Origin: Flavobacteriaceae bacterium MAR_2010_188
Lineage (GTDB): Bacteria > Bacteroidota > Bacteroidia > Flavobacteriales > Flavobacteriaceae
Assembly: GCA_900104375.1 (NCBI GenBank)
Contig: LT629302.1
Span: 2,506,001 to 2,570,000, forward strand
DNA: 64,000 nucleotides
Direction: 5' to 3'
This document shows positions 1-7,097 of this stretch, piece by piece. The notes beneath the pieces were generated by a model, which made no database searches, was not told where the DNA came from, and worked only from the letters and a program-made list of their open reading frames with translations. Every line of letters starts with the position of its first letter. Position 1 is the stretch's first letter. A program made the translations under genes and the position numbers.

Positions 1-1285
1 AGTTACCAATGAGAAAGGAATTATGGTTGTTGCAAATAACGTTACAGAATCAGTAAAATTTAAGAGATTTCTTCAAGAAAGCGAAAAACAATTCAGGAAT
101 TTTGTTTTACAATCGCCAATTGCAATGACCATTTTTCAAGGTCCAGATTTGGTAATACAAATGGCGAACAAAGTAATGTACCAAACCCTCTGGCGCAAGC
201 AAAGGCATGAAGTTATAGGCAAAAAGCTTTTAGATGTTTTTCCTGAATTACATGGTCAAAAATATCCGCAGCAATTAAAAGATGTCTTAGAGTTGGGTAA
301 ATCTTTTTCAGAAAAAGAATCTCACGCCATAATTAAGGGTGAAGATGGTCAACAAGAGTTTTATTTAGATTATGAATATGCTCCATTGCGTGAAGTAGAC
401 GGAACCATTTCTGGCGTAATGGTAACCGTAAACGATGTAAGTGATAAAGTTAGAGCGAGGTTAAAGCTTGAAGAATTTTCTAAAGAACTAGAAGAGATAG
501 TAAAGGAACGGACGGGATTGCTTTTGACCACAAACCAAAAATTGAAAACGTCTATTGCCAAATTAGAAAAGACAAACGAGGAGTTAGAGTCGTTCGCTTA
601 TATCTCTAGCCATGACTTGCAAGAACCACTTCGAAAGATTCAAATATTTTCTTCAAGAATTAAAGAAAATTATGGTAAAGACTTTCCAGTAGAAGTCCAC
701 GAAGATTTTAATAGAATCGTAAAAGCGGCAACTAGAATGAGAACACTCATCGATGATCTACTCTCCTTCTCTATGACCAACAACCTTAATGCAGAGTCTA
801 AAGTTGTCAATCTTTACCTAATCCTTAATGAAGTGATTGATGGGTTACGTGAGAAATTAGATTATAAAGACAGTAAAATACATTTAGGGAATCTCTGCGA
901 TGTAAAGCTGGTGCCTTTTCAAATTCAACAAGTATTCACAAATTTAATAGAGAACTCCATGAAATTTGCTAGAGATGGGGTTGCGCCTGTGATTAGCATT
1001 ACATCTAAAGAAGTTCAGGGGAAAAGTTTAGAAAAATATAATCTAGACAAGGATAAAATTTATTGCAAGATAATTTATAAGGATAACGGTATTGGTTTCG
1101 AGGAAAAATATGGAGAACAGATTTTTGATCTCTTTCAAAGATTGCATGGAAAAGAGCATTACAAAGGCACTGGTATCGGATTAGCAATTGTTAAAAAAAT
1201 TATTCAAAATCACAATGGCCATGTAGAGGCGACAGGAACATCTGGAGAAGGCGCCACTTTTACGATCTATATACCGGTCAATTAA
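1..1285 (+). CDS. PAS-domain sensor histidine kinase, 5' end cut by window
   Basis: The reading frame is open to the window edge, so the gene starts upstream; the first visible residues look like the tail of a preceding PAS domain. Counting from the first Met at 23, a PAS domain covers about residues 20-140, a coiled linker about 141-185, and the dimerisation/phosphoacceptor region holds SSHDLQEPL with the likely phospho-His at 197. The ATPase part shows the N box near 307-311, the G1 box DNGIGF at 354-359 and G2 GTGIGL at 382-387, so the kinase core looks complete and active. No response regulator or transmembrane segment is seen in the visible part. The ligand is unknown. The type of kinase is common in Flavobacteriaceae as multi-PAS hybrid or soluble sensors. 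Confidence 0.9.
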   Translation, partial: VTNEKGIMVVANNVTESVKFKRFLQESEKQFRNFVLQSPIAMTIFQGPDLVIQMANKVMYQTLWRKQRHEVIGKKLLDVFPELHGQKYPQQLKDVLELGKSFSEKESHAIIKGEDGQQEFYLDYEYAPLREVDGTISGVMVTVNDVSDKVRARLKLEEFSKELEEIVKERTGLLLTTNQKLKTSIAKLEKTNEELESFAYISSHDLQEPLRKIQIFSSRIKENYGKDFPVEVHEDFNRIVKAATRMRTLIDDLLSFSMTNNLNAESKVVNLYLILNEVIDGLREKLDYKDSKIHLGNLCDVKLVPFQIQQVFTNLIENSMKFARDGVAPVISITSKEVQGKSLEKYNLDKDKIYCKIIYKDNGIGFEEKYGEQIFDLFQRLHGKEHYKGTGIGLAIVKKIIQNHNGHVEATGTSGEGATFTIYIPVN

Positions 1286-1433
1286 AATTAAATAAGTGCA
1301 ACTCCAAGTTTTCACCAAATATATAGAGTGAAAAATATCTCTCTTTCAGCTAATTTTTATGTTTAATTTAGTTGAAAATTTCGAGGCTTAAAATTCGTAG
1401 TAGAATGTCTTCAACCTCGATTTCAATATTCAT

Positions 1434-2045
1434 ATGAGAGATAGTTTGCAAAGAAAAATTATTCCTATTAAAGTGAAGAACGCATTAGTTCTAGATGATG
1501 TTGACGCATCGTTGAAGCTTTCAGAAAGAGGAGCTCAGACTTTCTTTTACATAGCCATTCGCAACCATGTAGACTTAGGAATTCTTGCCGATAGGAAAGC
1601 CAACTTGCTATTATTCGTAAATGCTCTGATTTTTTCGCTATTGATGGCGAAATTATTCTATAAAATCACTGCCCTTAAGAATGAATATTTTGTAATTCCT
1701 TTCCTCATTTTGATTATAACCAGCGTTGTAACTGTAATTCTGGCCATATTGGTGACGCGACCAAAGGTAACGACAGGAAAATTTGACAAACAGGATTTAA
1801 AGGATAGAAAAGTAAATCTTGCTTTCTTTGGAAACTTCCATGCGATGAGCTACGATGAGTTTAACTGGGCATTAGTGAATATGCTAAAGGAAAAGGACGA
1901 CATCTATGCTACCTTGACCAAAGACCTTTACTTTTTAGGTCTAGTATTAAATAAGAAATATAGAATTCTAAGTGCCGCTTATTTGGTGTTTATCATAGGA
2001 TTTGCTTTGGCTATTGTAACTGCGATAATTGTCACCAAGGCCTAA
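1434..2045 (+). CDS. PycTM-like (DUF5706) membrane protein, orphan Pycsar-effector family
   Basis: 203 residues. The N-terminal 45 residues are soluble; then comes the helix with LGILADRKANLLLFVNALIF (about 48-67), the signature of the DUF5706/PycTM family, followed by a second hydrophobic segment (about 85-108), a cytoplasmic-looking stretch with FGNFHAMSYDEF, and a C-terminal hydrophobic segment (about 178-200). In Pycsar anti-phage systems PycTM proteins bind a cyclic pyrimidine nucleotide and disrupt the membrane. Here no PycC cyclase lies beside it: upstream is a histidine kinase, downstream an IS3 element begins 18 bases after the stop. Many flavobacterial DUF5706 proteins are not proven defence effectors, so the family call is firmer than the role. 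ATG at 1434 is the first reasonable start; a strong SD is absent, as usual in this phylum. Confidence 0.72.
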   Translation: MRDSLQRKIIPIKVKNALVLDDVDASLKLSERGAQTFFYIAIRNHVDLGILADRKANLLLFVNALIFSLLMAKLFYKITALKNEYFVIPFLILIITSVVTVILAILVTRPKVTTGKFDKQDLKDRKVNLAFFGNFHAMSYDEFNWALVNMLKEKDDIYATLTKDLYFLGLVLNKKYRILSAAYLVFIIGFALAIVTAIIVTKA

Positions 2046-2098
2046 ACCGCACTTCATCATTATGAGTTGTCCTGAGATAGGTTGACAGTTTTTAATTA

Positions 2099-2920
2099 TT
2101 AAATCAATCCAGCGATGCTATCTTCGCTGGATTTTTTGTTATGTATAAAATTAGGTGTTTTGTATTTAAGGCTCAAATGTGGTCTTTTATCATTATATGT
2201 ACGTATGGACTCTGTGACCAGTCGTTTCAGTTCTTCTCCTGTATTACATTTATTGATCAGGAATTCTTCTTTTAAAATTCCATTTATACGTTCTGCCAGC
2301 GCATTTTGATAACAGTCATACCCATCTGTCATCGATGGTATGGTATTGGACTTCCCCAGTTCCGTTTGATATACTGAAGAACAATATTGTAGGCCCCTAT
2401 CAGAATGATGTACGAGTGCTCTGGAGGTGGTCCTGTTCTTATTGGCCATCTTCATCGCCATCACTACATTTTCAGCACTCATGTCGTCACTTAGGTGATA
2501 GCCCATTATTTTTCTACTGAAAGCATCTGTAACCAGTGAGAGGTAATGGGTTCTTTCTCTGCTCTTGATATAGGTAATATCGCTTACAAAGTATTCCTCT
2601 GGTCCCGTCGGGGTTATACCCTGCATCAGGTTGGGGTATTTTCTCAACCAATGTTTAGAATCGGTGGTCTTTGTATAGTTCTTCTTTGGTTTTATGAGCA
2701 TTGATTCAGATCTTAGGTATTCAAAAAGGGCATCTCTACCTATTTTGATCCCCGATCTGTCGAATTCAGCTTTAAGAAGATAATACAGTTTGCGCGTACC
2801 AAGTCTTGGCATTCCTTGGCGCACCTTTAAGACCAGTGGTCTGACCGACGCTAGTTCGTCAGCTCTTTTCTGCGCTCGCTTTTCAGCCTGATAGACAGCC
2901 TGTCTACTTATCCCAAACAA
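2099..2920 (-). CDS. IS3-family transposase OrfB (DDE integrase domain)
   Basis: 273 residues from the ATG, but the natural product is probably an OrfAB fusion made by -1 frameshifting upstream, which would add about 22 residues before this Met. The rve integrase core is seen: SDITYI (first catalytic Asp), HHSDRG (second Asp) and ALAERINGILKEEF (catalytic Glu), with the usual D-D-35-E spacing. The N-terminal part carries the HTH_21-type region (DRSGIKIGRDALFEYLRSE). It catalyses excision and insertion of the surrounding element. Start choice is only nominal because translation likely enters from orfA. Confidence 0.93.
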   Translation of the reverse strand: MFGISRQAVYQAEKRAQKRADELASVRPLVLKVRQGMPRLGTRKLYYLLKAEFDRSGIKIGRDALFEYLRSESMLIKPKKNYTKTTDSKHWLRKYPNLMQGITPTGPEEYFVSDITYIKSRERTHYLSLVTDAFSRKIMGYHLSDDMSAENVVMAMKMANKNRTTSRALVHHSDRGLQYCSSVYQTELGKSNTIPSMTDGYDCYQNALAERINGILKEEFLINKCNTGEELKRLVTESIRTYNDKRPHLSLKYKTPNFIHNKKSSEDSIAGLI

Positions 2921-2940
2921 TCTACAGCAACGGGACAGAC

Positions 2941-3336
2941 TTAGCCCTTGTTGCTGTCGGATCCGTTGGATCGATTGGGCGAATACTTTTTTCTGATGGA
3001 GGTGCCATGTTGCTGATCTGAGATATCGATCATCGTGTTGAGTACCTTGTTCTTAAGCTTCTCATCGGACAGCTCTCTTTCCAGTCTTTTGATTTTTTGG
3101 GCAGGAGTTTCTTTCATTTTGATGGTAGCGACCCTTGGTATTGGTTTGCTCCAGTCTAAGGTACCATGTTTTCGCAACCAGACCAATACAGTACTCCTTC
3201 CTTGGATACCATATATTTCCTGGGCTTGTTTGTAGGTCATCTCGCCCTTTTCCACTTGATCTATTACGGCCATTTTAAAGCCTAGATTGTAATCGCGCTG
3301 AGTGCGCTTGTTCCCCGGTTTTCCTGTATACTTCAT
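2941..3336 (-). CDS. IS3-family transposase OrfA (HTH)
   Basis: 131 residues, basic. A helix-turn-helix of the transposase_8/IS3 type is visible at about residues 20-60 (FKMAVIDQVEKGEMTYKQAQ followed by YGIQGRSTVLVWLRKHG), and a leucine-zipper-like coiled coil at about 80-105 that normally mediates OrfA/OrfAB multimerisation. Near its end lies the heptamer A AAA AAG (2992-2986, minus strand) in the correct phase for -1 slippage into orfB. OrfA alone usually represses transposition while OrfAB is the transposase. ATG at 3336 lies 17 bases inside the right inverted repeat. Confidence 0.92.
   Translation of the reverse strand: MKYTGKPGNKRTQRDYNLGFKMAVIDQVEKGEMTYKQAQEIYGIQGRSTVLVWLRKHGTLDWSKPIPRVATIKMKETPAQKIKRLERELSDEKLKNKVLNTMIDISDQQHGTSIRKKYSPNRSNGSDSNKG
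2986..2992 (-). promoter_or_regulatory. Programmed -1 frameshift site of the IS3 element
   Basis: On the minus strand the sequence reads A AAA AAG in the orfA frame (codons AGA AAA AAG TAT). A -1 slip gives AAA AAA GTA TTC and runs through RQQQGLSLSRCC directly into the orfB frame, which has no stop between the slip and the orfB ATG. Predicted OrfAB length is about 412 residues (117 + 295). Heptamer identity and frame phasing are seen; use in vivo is inferred from the family. Confidence 0.8.
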
Positions 3337-3390
3337 AAATAAGCTGAATTTGTGTCAACTTATTTCAGGACGGGTCATTAATAAAAACAA

Positions 3391-3419
3391 AAAAGCCAAG
3401 ATTTAAAATCTTGGCTTTT
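3391..3419 (-). terminator. Intrinsic terminator of the tRNA-Gly/tRNA-Leu unit
   Basis: A perfect 13-bp stem (3391-3403 with 3407-3419, arms AAAAGCCAAGATT and its complement) with a 3-base loop is followed on the minus strand by a T-rich stretch (3390-3378). The IS inverted repeat ends right at the edge of this T tract. Confidence 0.8.
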
Positions 3420-3420
3420 G

Positions 3421-3504
3421 TACTGAAGGCGGGACTTGAACCCGCACGGACTAATGTCCATTGGATTTTAAGTCCAACGTGTCTACCGATTCCACCACTT
3501 CAGC
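3421..3504 (-). tRNA. tRNA-Leu (anticodon UAA)
   Basis: 84 nt on the minus strand from G at 3504 to the discriminator A at 3421. The acceptor stem is GCTGAAG/CTTCAGT, the anticodon stem TTGGA/TCCAA encloses the loop CTTAAAA (anticodon TAA), there is a long variable arm (GGAC/GTCC) as expected for leucine, and a T arm GCGGG-TTCAAGT-CCCGC. CCA is not encoded. It is cotranscribed with the tRNA-Gly upstream. Confidence 0.97.
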
Positions 3505-3521
3505 ATGGTAATCGTACTATC

Positions 3522-3536
3522 TTGAGCGAAAGACGG
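3522..3536. repeat. 15-bp copy of the tRNA-Gly 3' end
   Basis: TTGAGCGAAAGACGG at 3522-3536 is identical to 3641-3655, the last bases of the tRNA-Gly gene (3644-3655) plus three flanking bases. Downstream of this copy a CGCGACC element that also occurs in the tRNA T arm/variable region recurs, so the segment 3522-3590 resembles a decayed 3' half of tRNA-Gly. Confidence 0.6.
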
Positions 3537-3557
3537 CCCCGAAACTTCGGGGGAACC

Positions 3558-3577
3558 CCTGCCTGCCGGCAGGCAGG
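3558..3577. repeat. 20-bp perfect GC-rich palindrome (REP-like)
   Basis: CCTGCCTGCC followed directly by its reverse complement GGCAGGCAGG, 16 of 20 bases G or C in an AT-rich genome. Immediately upstream is a second hairpin (CCCCGAA/TTCGGGG, 3537-3552) and downstream a third (GCGACC/GGTCGC, 3578-3591). Similar CCTGCC palindromes are scattered in flavobacterial intergenic regions, from general knowledge; only one copy is seen in this window. Confidence 0.8.
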
Positions 3578-3643
3578 CGCGACCTTGGTCGCTTCTTTCA
3601 CGTTTGGGCAGGAATTTAATGTCCCTTTCCAACTTATCTTTTG

Positions 3644-3715
3644 AGCGAAAGACGGGATTTGAACCCGCGACCCTCACCTTGGCAAGGTGATGCTCTACCC
3701 CTGAGCTACTTTCGC
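3644..3715 (-). tRNA. tRNA-Gly (anticodon GCC)
   Basis: 72 nt on the minus strand. Acceptor GCGAAAG/CTTTCGC with discriminator U, D arm with AGGGGTAGAGC, anticodon stem TCACC/GGTGA with loop TTGCCAA (anticodon GCC), T arm GCGGG-TTCAAAT-CCCGT. CCA is not encoded. A promoter of the Bacteroidota type lies 64 bases upstream, and tRNA-Leu follows after a 139-base GC-rich spacer. Confidence 0.97.
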
Positions 3716-3778
3716 ATTACTTTTTAAGAACTTTTTTGCTTCCTTTTAAAGAAACGCGCCTTATCGTTTAGGCAGGGG

Positions 3779-3808
3779 CAAATTTAAAACTTTTATGCTA
3801 ATACCAAA
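3779..3808 (-). promoter_or_regulatory. Bacteroidota-type promoter of the tRNA unit
   Basis: Minus strand: -33 element TTTG (3808-3805), an 18-base spacer, and -7 element TAAATTTG (3786-3779), matching TAnnTTTG exactly. It lies between mutS and the tRNA-Gly gene. Confidence 0.7.
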
Positions 3809-3835
3809 GGGTTTTATTTAAAAAACAGGCTTTTT

Positions 3836-6448
3836 TTAAGCTTGCTTTTTCTTTACCAACATTCTCTTGATTTCGTTGAGTTTCATCAAGGCTTCAACTG
3901 GAGTTAAAGTATTGATATCGATATTAACAATCTCTTCCTTAATACGCTCTAATAGAGGGTCATCTAAATTAAAAAAGCTTAGTTGCAGTTCGCTATTAAG
4001 ATTTCTGACCTTGTCTGTCAACTCTTCACTGCTATGCGATTTCTCTAACTGCTTTAAGATTTTATTGGCACGATTAATTACTTGTTGAGGCATTCCGGCC
4101 ATTTTTGCGACATGAATTCCGAAACTATGATGGCTTCCGCCTTCAACCAATTTTCGTAAAAACAGAACTTTGTCCTTTAATTCCTTTACCGAAACATTGA
4201 AATTCTTAATTCTTTCGAAGGTTTGGGTCATTTCATTTAACTCGTGATAATGAGTTGCAAAAAGCGTTTTGGCTTTAGATGGGTGCTCGTGAAGATATTC
4301 ACTAATTGCCCAAGCAATAGAGATACCATCATAAGTACTGGTACCACGCCCAATTTCATCTAAGAGCACCAAACTTCTATCTGAGATATTATTTAAGATT
4401 GAAGCAGTTTCATTCATCTCTACCATAAAGGTAGATTCTCCCATAGAAATATTATCGCTGGCTCCTACTCTGGTAAAGATTTTATCGACGATACCTAATT
4501 CTACCTTTTCAGCTGGGACAAAACTTCCCATCTGTGCAAGCAAGACAATTAAAGCGGTCTGTCTTAAAATTGCAGATTTACCAGACATGTTCGGTCCGGT
4601 TATCATTATAATCTGCTGGGTTTCCCGATCGAGATACAGATCGTTTGCAATATAGGGTTCAGAGTGTGGAAGTTGCTTTTCAATTACTGGATGTCTTCCA
4701 CCAATAATTTTTAAGGAATGTTCATTGGTGATTTTAGGATAAGTATACTGAGCTTCTTTCGCTAATTGCGCAAAGCCCCCAAGACAATCTATGGTCGCAA
4801 TTAACCCAGCATTCTTTTGCACACTGTTTATATACTGCGCCATCCACTTAACCAATTCAGAAAATAATTGCTGCTCAATGGCTAAAATGCGTTCTTCGGC
4901 ACCTAAAATCTTGCCTTCGTATTCTTTCAGTTCTTCGGTAATGTATCTTTCAGCATTAACAAGAGTCTGCTTTCTGATCCAACCTTCGGGTACTTTATCT
5001 TTGTGGGTGTTCCTAACTTCTATATAGTAACCAAAAACGTTATTCGATGAAATCTTAAGTGAAGTAATTCCCGTAGCTCGGGTTTCACGCTCTAGCATCT
5101 TATCTAAATAATCCTTCCCAGAAAATGCCAGATCACGCAGTTCTTTTAATTCCGATGAAAAATCTGACGCAATGCTATTTCCCTTCAAAATATTAACGGG
5201 CGCCTCTTCATTTAAAGTTGATTTAATCCTTTCCCTTAATTCATCACAATCTTCTAAAAGAGAACCCAATTTTTTCAAATCAGCATTTCCTGAATTCTCT
5301 AATAATGATTTAATAGGAATAATATGGTCTAATGCGTTCTTAAGATAAACACATTCTCTAGGATTTATCTTTGCCGTCGCAACTTTAGAAATTAGGCGCT
5401 CAATATCACAAATATTTTTTATATGATTTTGAACTTTATGTAAAAGGTTTGGATCATTCAGGAAAAATTGAACGACCTCATGCCGTTGATTAATCTTATT
5501 GATATCTACAAGCGGAAAGCACAACCAGCGCTTTAACATACGCCCTCCCATAGGAGATAAGGTTTTATCAATTACATCGATAAGGGTAACCGCATTTTTA
5601 TCGTGAGAGCTATAAAGTTCAAGGTTTTTTATAGTAAACCTATCCATCCAAACATGTTCGCCCTTGGTAATTCTTTGTAGTGAAGTAATATGACTTAACT
5701 TATGGTGTTGGGTTTCCTTCAAATAATGAAGAATTGCCCCACAAGCCACAATTCCTTCATATAAATCGTCTACCCCGAAACCTTTTAAATTTTTTGTTTC
5801 AAAGTGTTTAAGCAGAATATCATTAGCAAAATCATCCTTGAAAATCCAATCTTCCAAATAAAAGGTATGGTGTTCCTTGCCAAAAGTTTCTTTGAATTCC
5901 TGTCGGTTTGGCTTTGGAATTAATACCTCAGATGGTTGAAAATTTTGAAGTAGCTTATCGACATATTCAGCGTTTCCTTGCGAAAGCATAAACTCACCCG
6001 TAGAAACATCTAAAAAAGCAACACCCAACAAAGTTCTTCCAAAGCAAACTGCCGCTAAAAAGTTATTGGATTTAGAACTTAATAAATCATCGTTTAGCGC
6101 AACACCTGGAGTTATAAGTTCTGTAACTCCACGTTTAACGATAGTTTTTGTGAGTTTGGGGTCTTCAAGTTGATCACAAATTGCCACCCGCTCTCCCGCT
6201 TTTACCAACTTGGGCAAATAATTATTGAGCGAATGATGCGGAAAACCAGCAAGCTCAATTTCACTTTCGCTTCCTGCGCCTCTTTTGGTTAGGATTATAT
6301 CGAGGATTTTTGAAGCTTTTATCGCATCTTTTCCAAAAGTTTCATAAAAATCACCTACCCTAAATAGCAAGAGCGCATCCGGATACTTCGCTTTTATAGC
6401 GTTGTACTGCTTCATTAAAGGCGTTTCCTTCTTAACTTTTTTAGCCAA
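3836..6448 (-). CDS. mutS: DNA mismatch repair protein MutS
   Basis: 870 residues, the normal length. MutS finds mispaired bases and recruits MutL. The mismatch-contact motif F-x-E is seen as FYETF at 34-38 in domain I; the connector, lever and clamp follow (about 130-570). The ATPase domain has Walker A GPNMSGKS at 618-625 and the Walker B region LVLLDEIGRGTS at 693-704, followed by the THYHEL motif typical of MutS near 737. The C-terminal helix-turn-helix and dimerisation tail are present. The gene is monocistronic by appearance and is divergent from the SpoU methyltransferase gene, separated by 118 bases. MutL is not in the window. Confidence 0.98.
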   Translation of the reverse strand: MAKKVKKETPLMKQYNAIKAKYPDALLLFRVGDFYETFGKDAIKASKILDIILTKRGAGSESEIELAGFPHHSLNNYLPKLVKAGERVAICDQLEDPKLTKTIVKRGVTELITPGVALNDDLLSSKSNNFLAAVCFGRTLLGVAFLDVSTGEFMLSQGNAEYVDKLLQNFQPSEVLIPKPNRQEFKETFGKEHHTFYLEDWIFKDDFANDILLKHFETKNLKGFGVDDLYEGIVACGAILHYLKETQHHKLSHITSLQRITKGEHVWMDRFTIKNLELYSSHDKNAVTLIDVIDKTLSPMGGRMLKRWLCFPLVDINKINQRHEVVQFFLNDPNLLHKVQNHIKNICDIERLISKVATAKINPRECVYLKNALDHIIPIKSLLENSGNADLKKLGSLLEDCDELRERIKSTLNEEAPVNILKGNSIASDFSSELKELRDLAFSGKDYLDKMLERETRATGITSLKISSNNVFGYYIEVRNTHKDKVPEGWIRKQTLVNAERYITEELKEYEGKILGAEERILAIEQQLFSELVKWMAQYINSVQKNAGLIATIDCLGGFAQLAKEAQYTYPKITNEHSLKIIGGRHPVIEKQLPHSEPYIANDLYLDRETQQIIMITGPNMSGKSAILRQTALIVLLAQMGSFVPAEKVELGIVDKIFTRVGASDNISMGESTFMVEMNETASILNNISDRSLVLLDEIGRGTSTYDGISIAWAISEYLHEHPSKAKTLFATHYHELNEMTQTFERIKNFNVSVKELKDKVLFLRKLVEGGSHHSFGIHVAKMAGMPQQVINRANKILKQLEKSHSSEELTDKVRNLNSELQLSFFNLDDPLLERIKEEIVNIDINTLTPVEALMKLNEIKRMLVKKKQA

Positions 6449-6566
6449 TGGTAAGTGTTTTTAAATCTGTAATTTTGTCCCGAATTTAATCAAGCCAATT
6501 TACACATATTTTAAGGCTTTATAAAACAGAAAACCACCAAGTTATCGGCAGTTATTCACAACAAAA

Positions 6567-7097
6567 ATGAGGAAACTTTTAAATAGCGAACTAGGCAGAA
6601 TTTCGGTTGAAGAATTTAAGGAGATAAAGAAAACGCCCATAATCGTCATCCTGGATAATATAAGAAGCCTCAATAATATCGGCTCGGTTTTTAGGACTTG
6701 CGATAGTTTTCTGGTGAAAAAAATATATCTCTGCGGCATTACCGCAACTCCCCCGCATAAAGACATTACAAAAACTGCTTTGGGTAGCACTGAATCTGTA
6801 GAATGGGAATATTCAGAAAACACTTTAGAAGTAATTACTCAATTAAAAGAAGAGAATATAACAATCCTTTCCATAGAACAAGCTGAAAACGCAACCATGC
6901 TGAATGACTTCTCTCCTATTGAAGATAATCCACTTGCTTTGGTGTTTGGCAATGAAGTAAAAGGAGTGTCCCAAGACGTGGTAAACGCAAGCGATTATGT
7001 GATTGAAATCCCGCAATACGGCACCAAGCATTCATTAAATATTTCGGTAAGCGTTGGTATTGTTGTATGGGACATTTTTTCGAAATTGAAAAACTAA
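6567..7097 (+). CDS. SpoU/TrmH-family RNA 2'-O-methyltransferase
   Basis: 176 residues forming a single SPOUT domain without an N-terminal substrate-binding domain. Motif 1 is NNIGSVFRTCDSF (about 32-44), motif 2 LVFGNEVKGVS (about 129-139), and motif 3 IPQYGTKHSLNISVS (about 148-162), which together make the trefoil-knot SAM site. The short form resembles TrmL/TrmH-like enzymes that methylate ribose in tRNA or rRNA; the exact target nucleotide cannot be read from sequence. It converges with folK-dnk, the two stop codons overlapping by 4 bases. Confidence 0.92.
   Translation: MRKLLNSELGRISVEEFKEIKKTPIIVILDNIRSLNNIGSVFRTCDSFLVKKIYLCGITATPPHKDITKTALGSTESVEWEYSENTLEVITQLKEENITILSIEQAENATMLNDFSPIEDNPLALVFGNEVKGVSQDVVNASDYVIEIPQYGTKHSLNISVSVGIVVWDIFSKLKN

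Larger units (their letters stand above)
2063..3377 (-). mobile_element. Complete IS3-family insertion sequence, about 1315 bp
   Basis: The ends are imperfect 25-bp inverted repeats at 2063-2087 and 3353-3377 (20 of 25 positions match; both begin TGA and share GTCCTGA and GTTGACA). The element is flanked by a 3-bp direct repeat TTA (2060-2062 and 3378-3380), the target duplication size of several IS3 subgroups. It contains orfA and orfB in the usual arrangement with orfB in the -1 frame. Both frames are intact, so the element looks recent and potentially active. It lies between the PycTM-like gene and the terminator of the tRNA unit. Confidence 0.93.

Noticed and set aside
2921-2940. Gap between orfA and orfB read as a disabling frameshift
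   Set aside because: The A AAA AAG heptamer and correct phase show normal IS3 programmed frameshifting rather than a broken gene.
3411-3677. Open frames on both strands across the tRNA genes
   Set aside because: They read through tRNA-Leu and tRNA-Gly and the palindrome; not protein genes.
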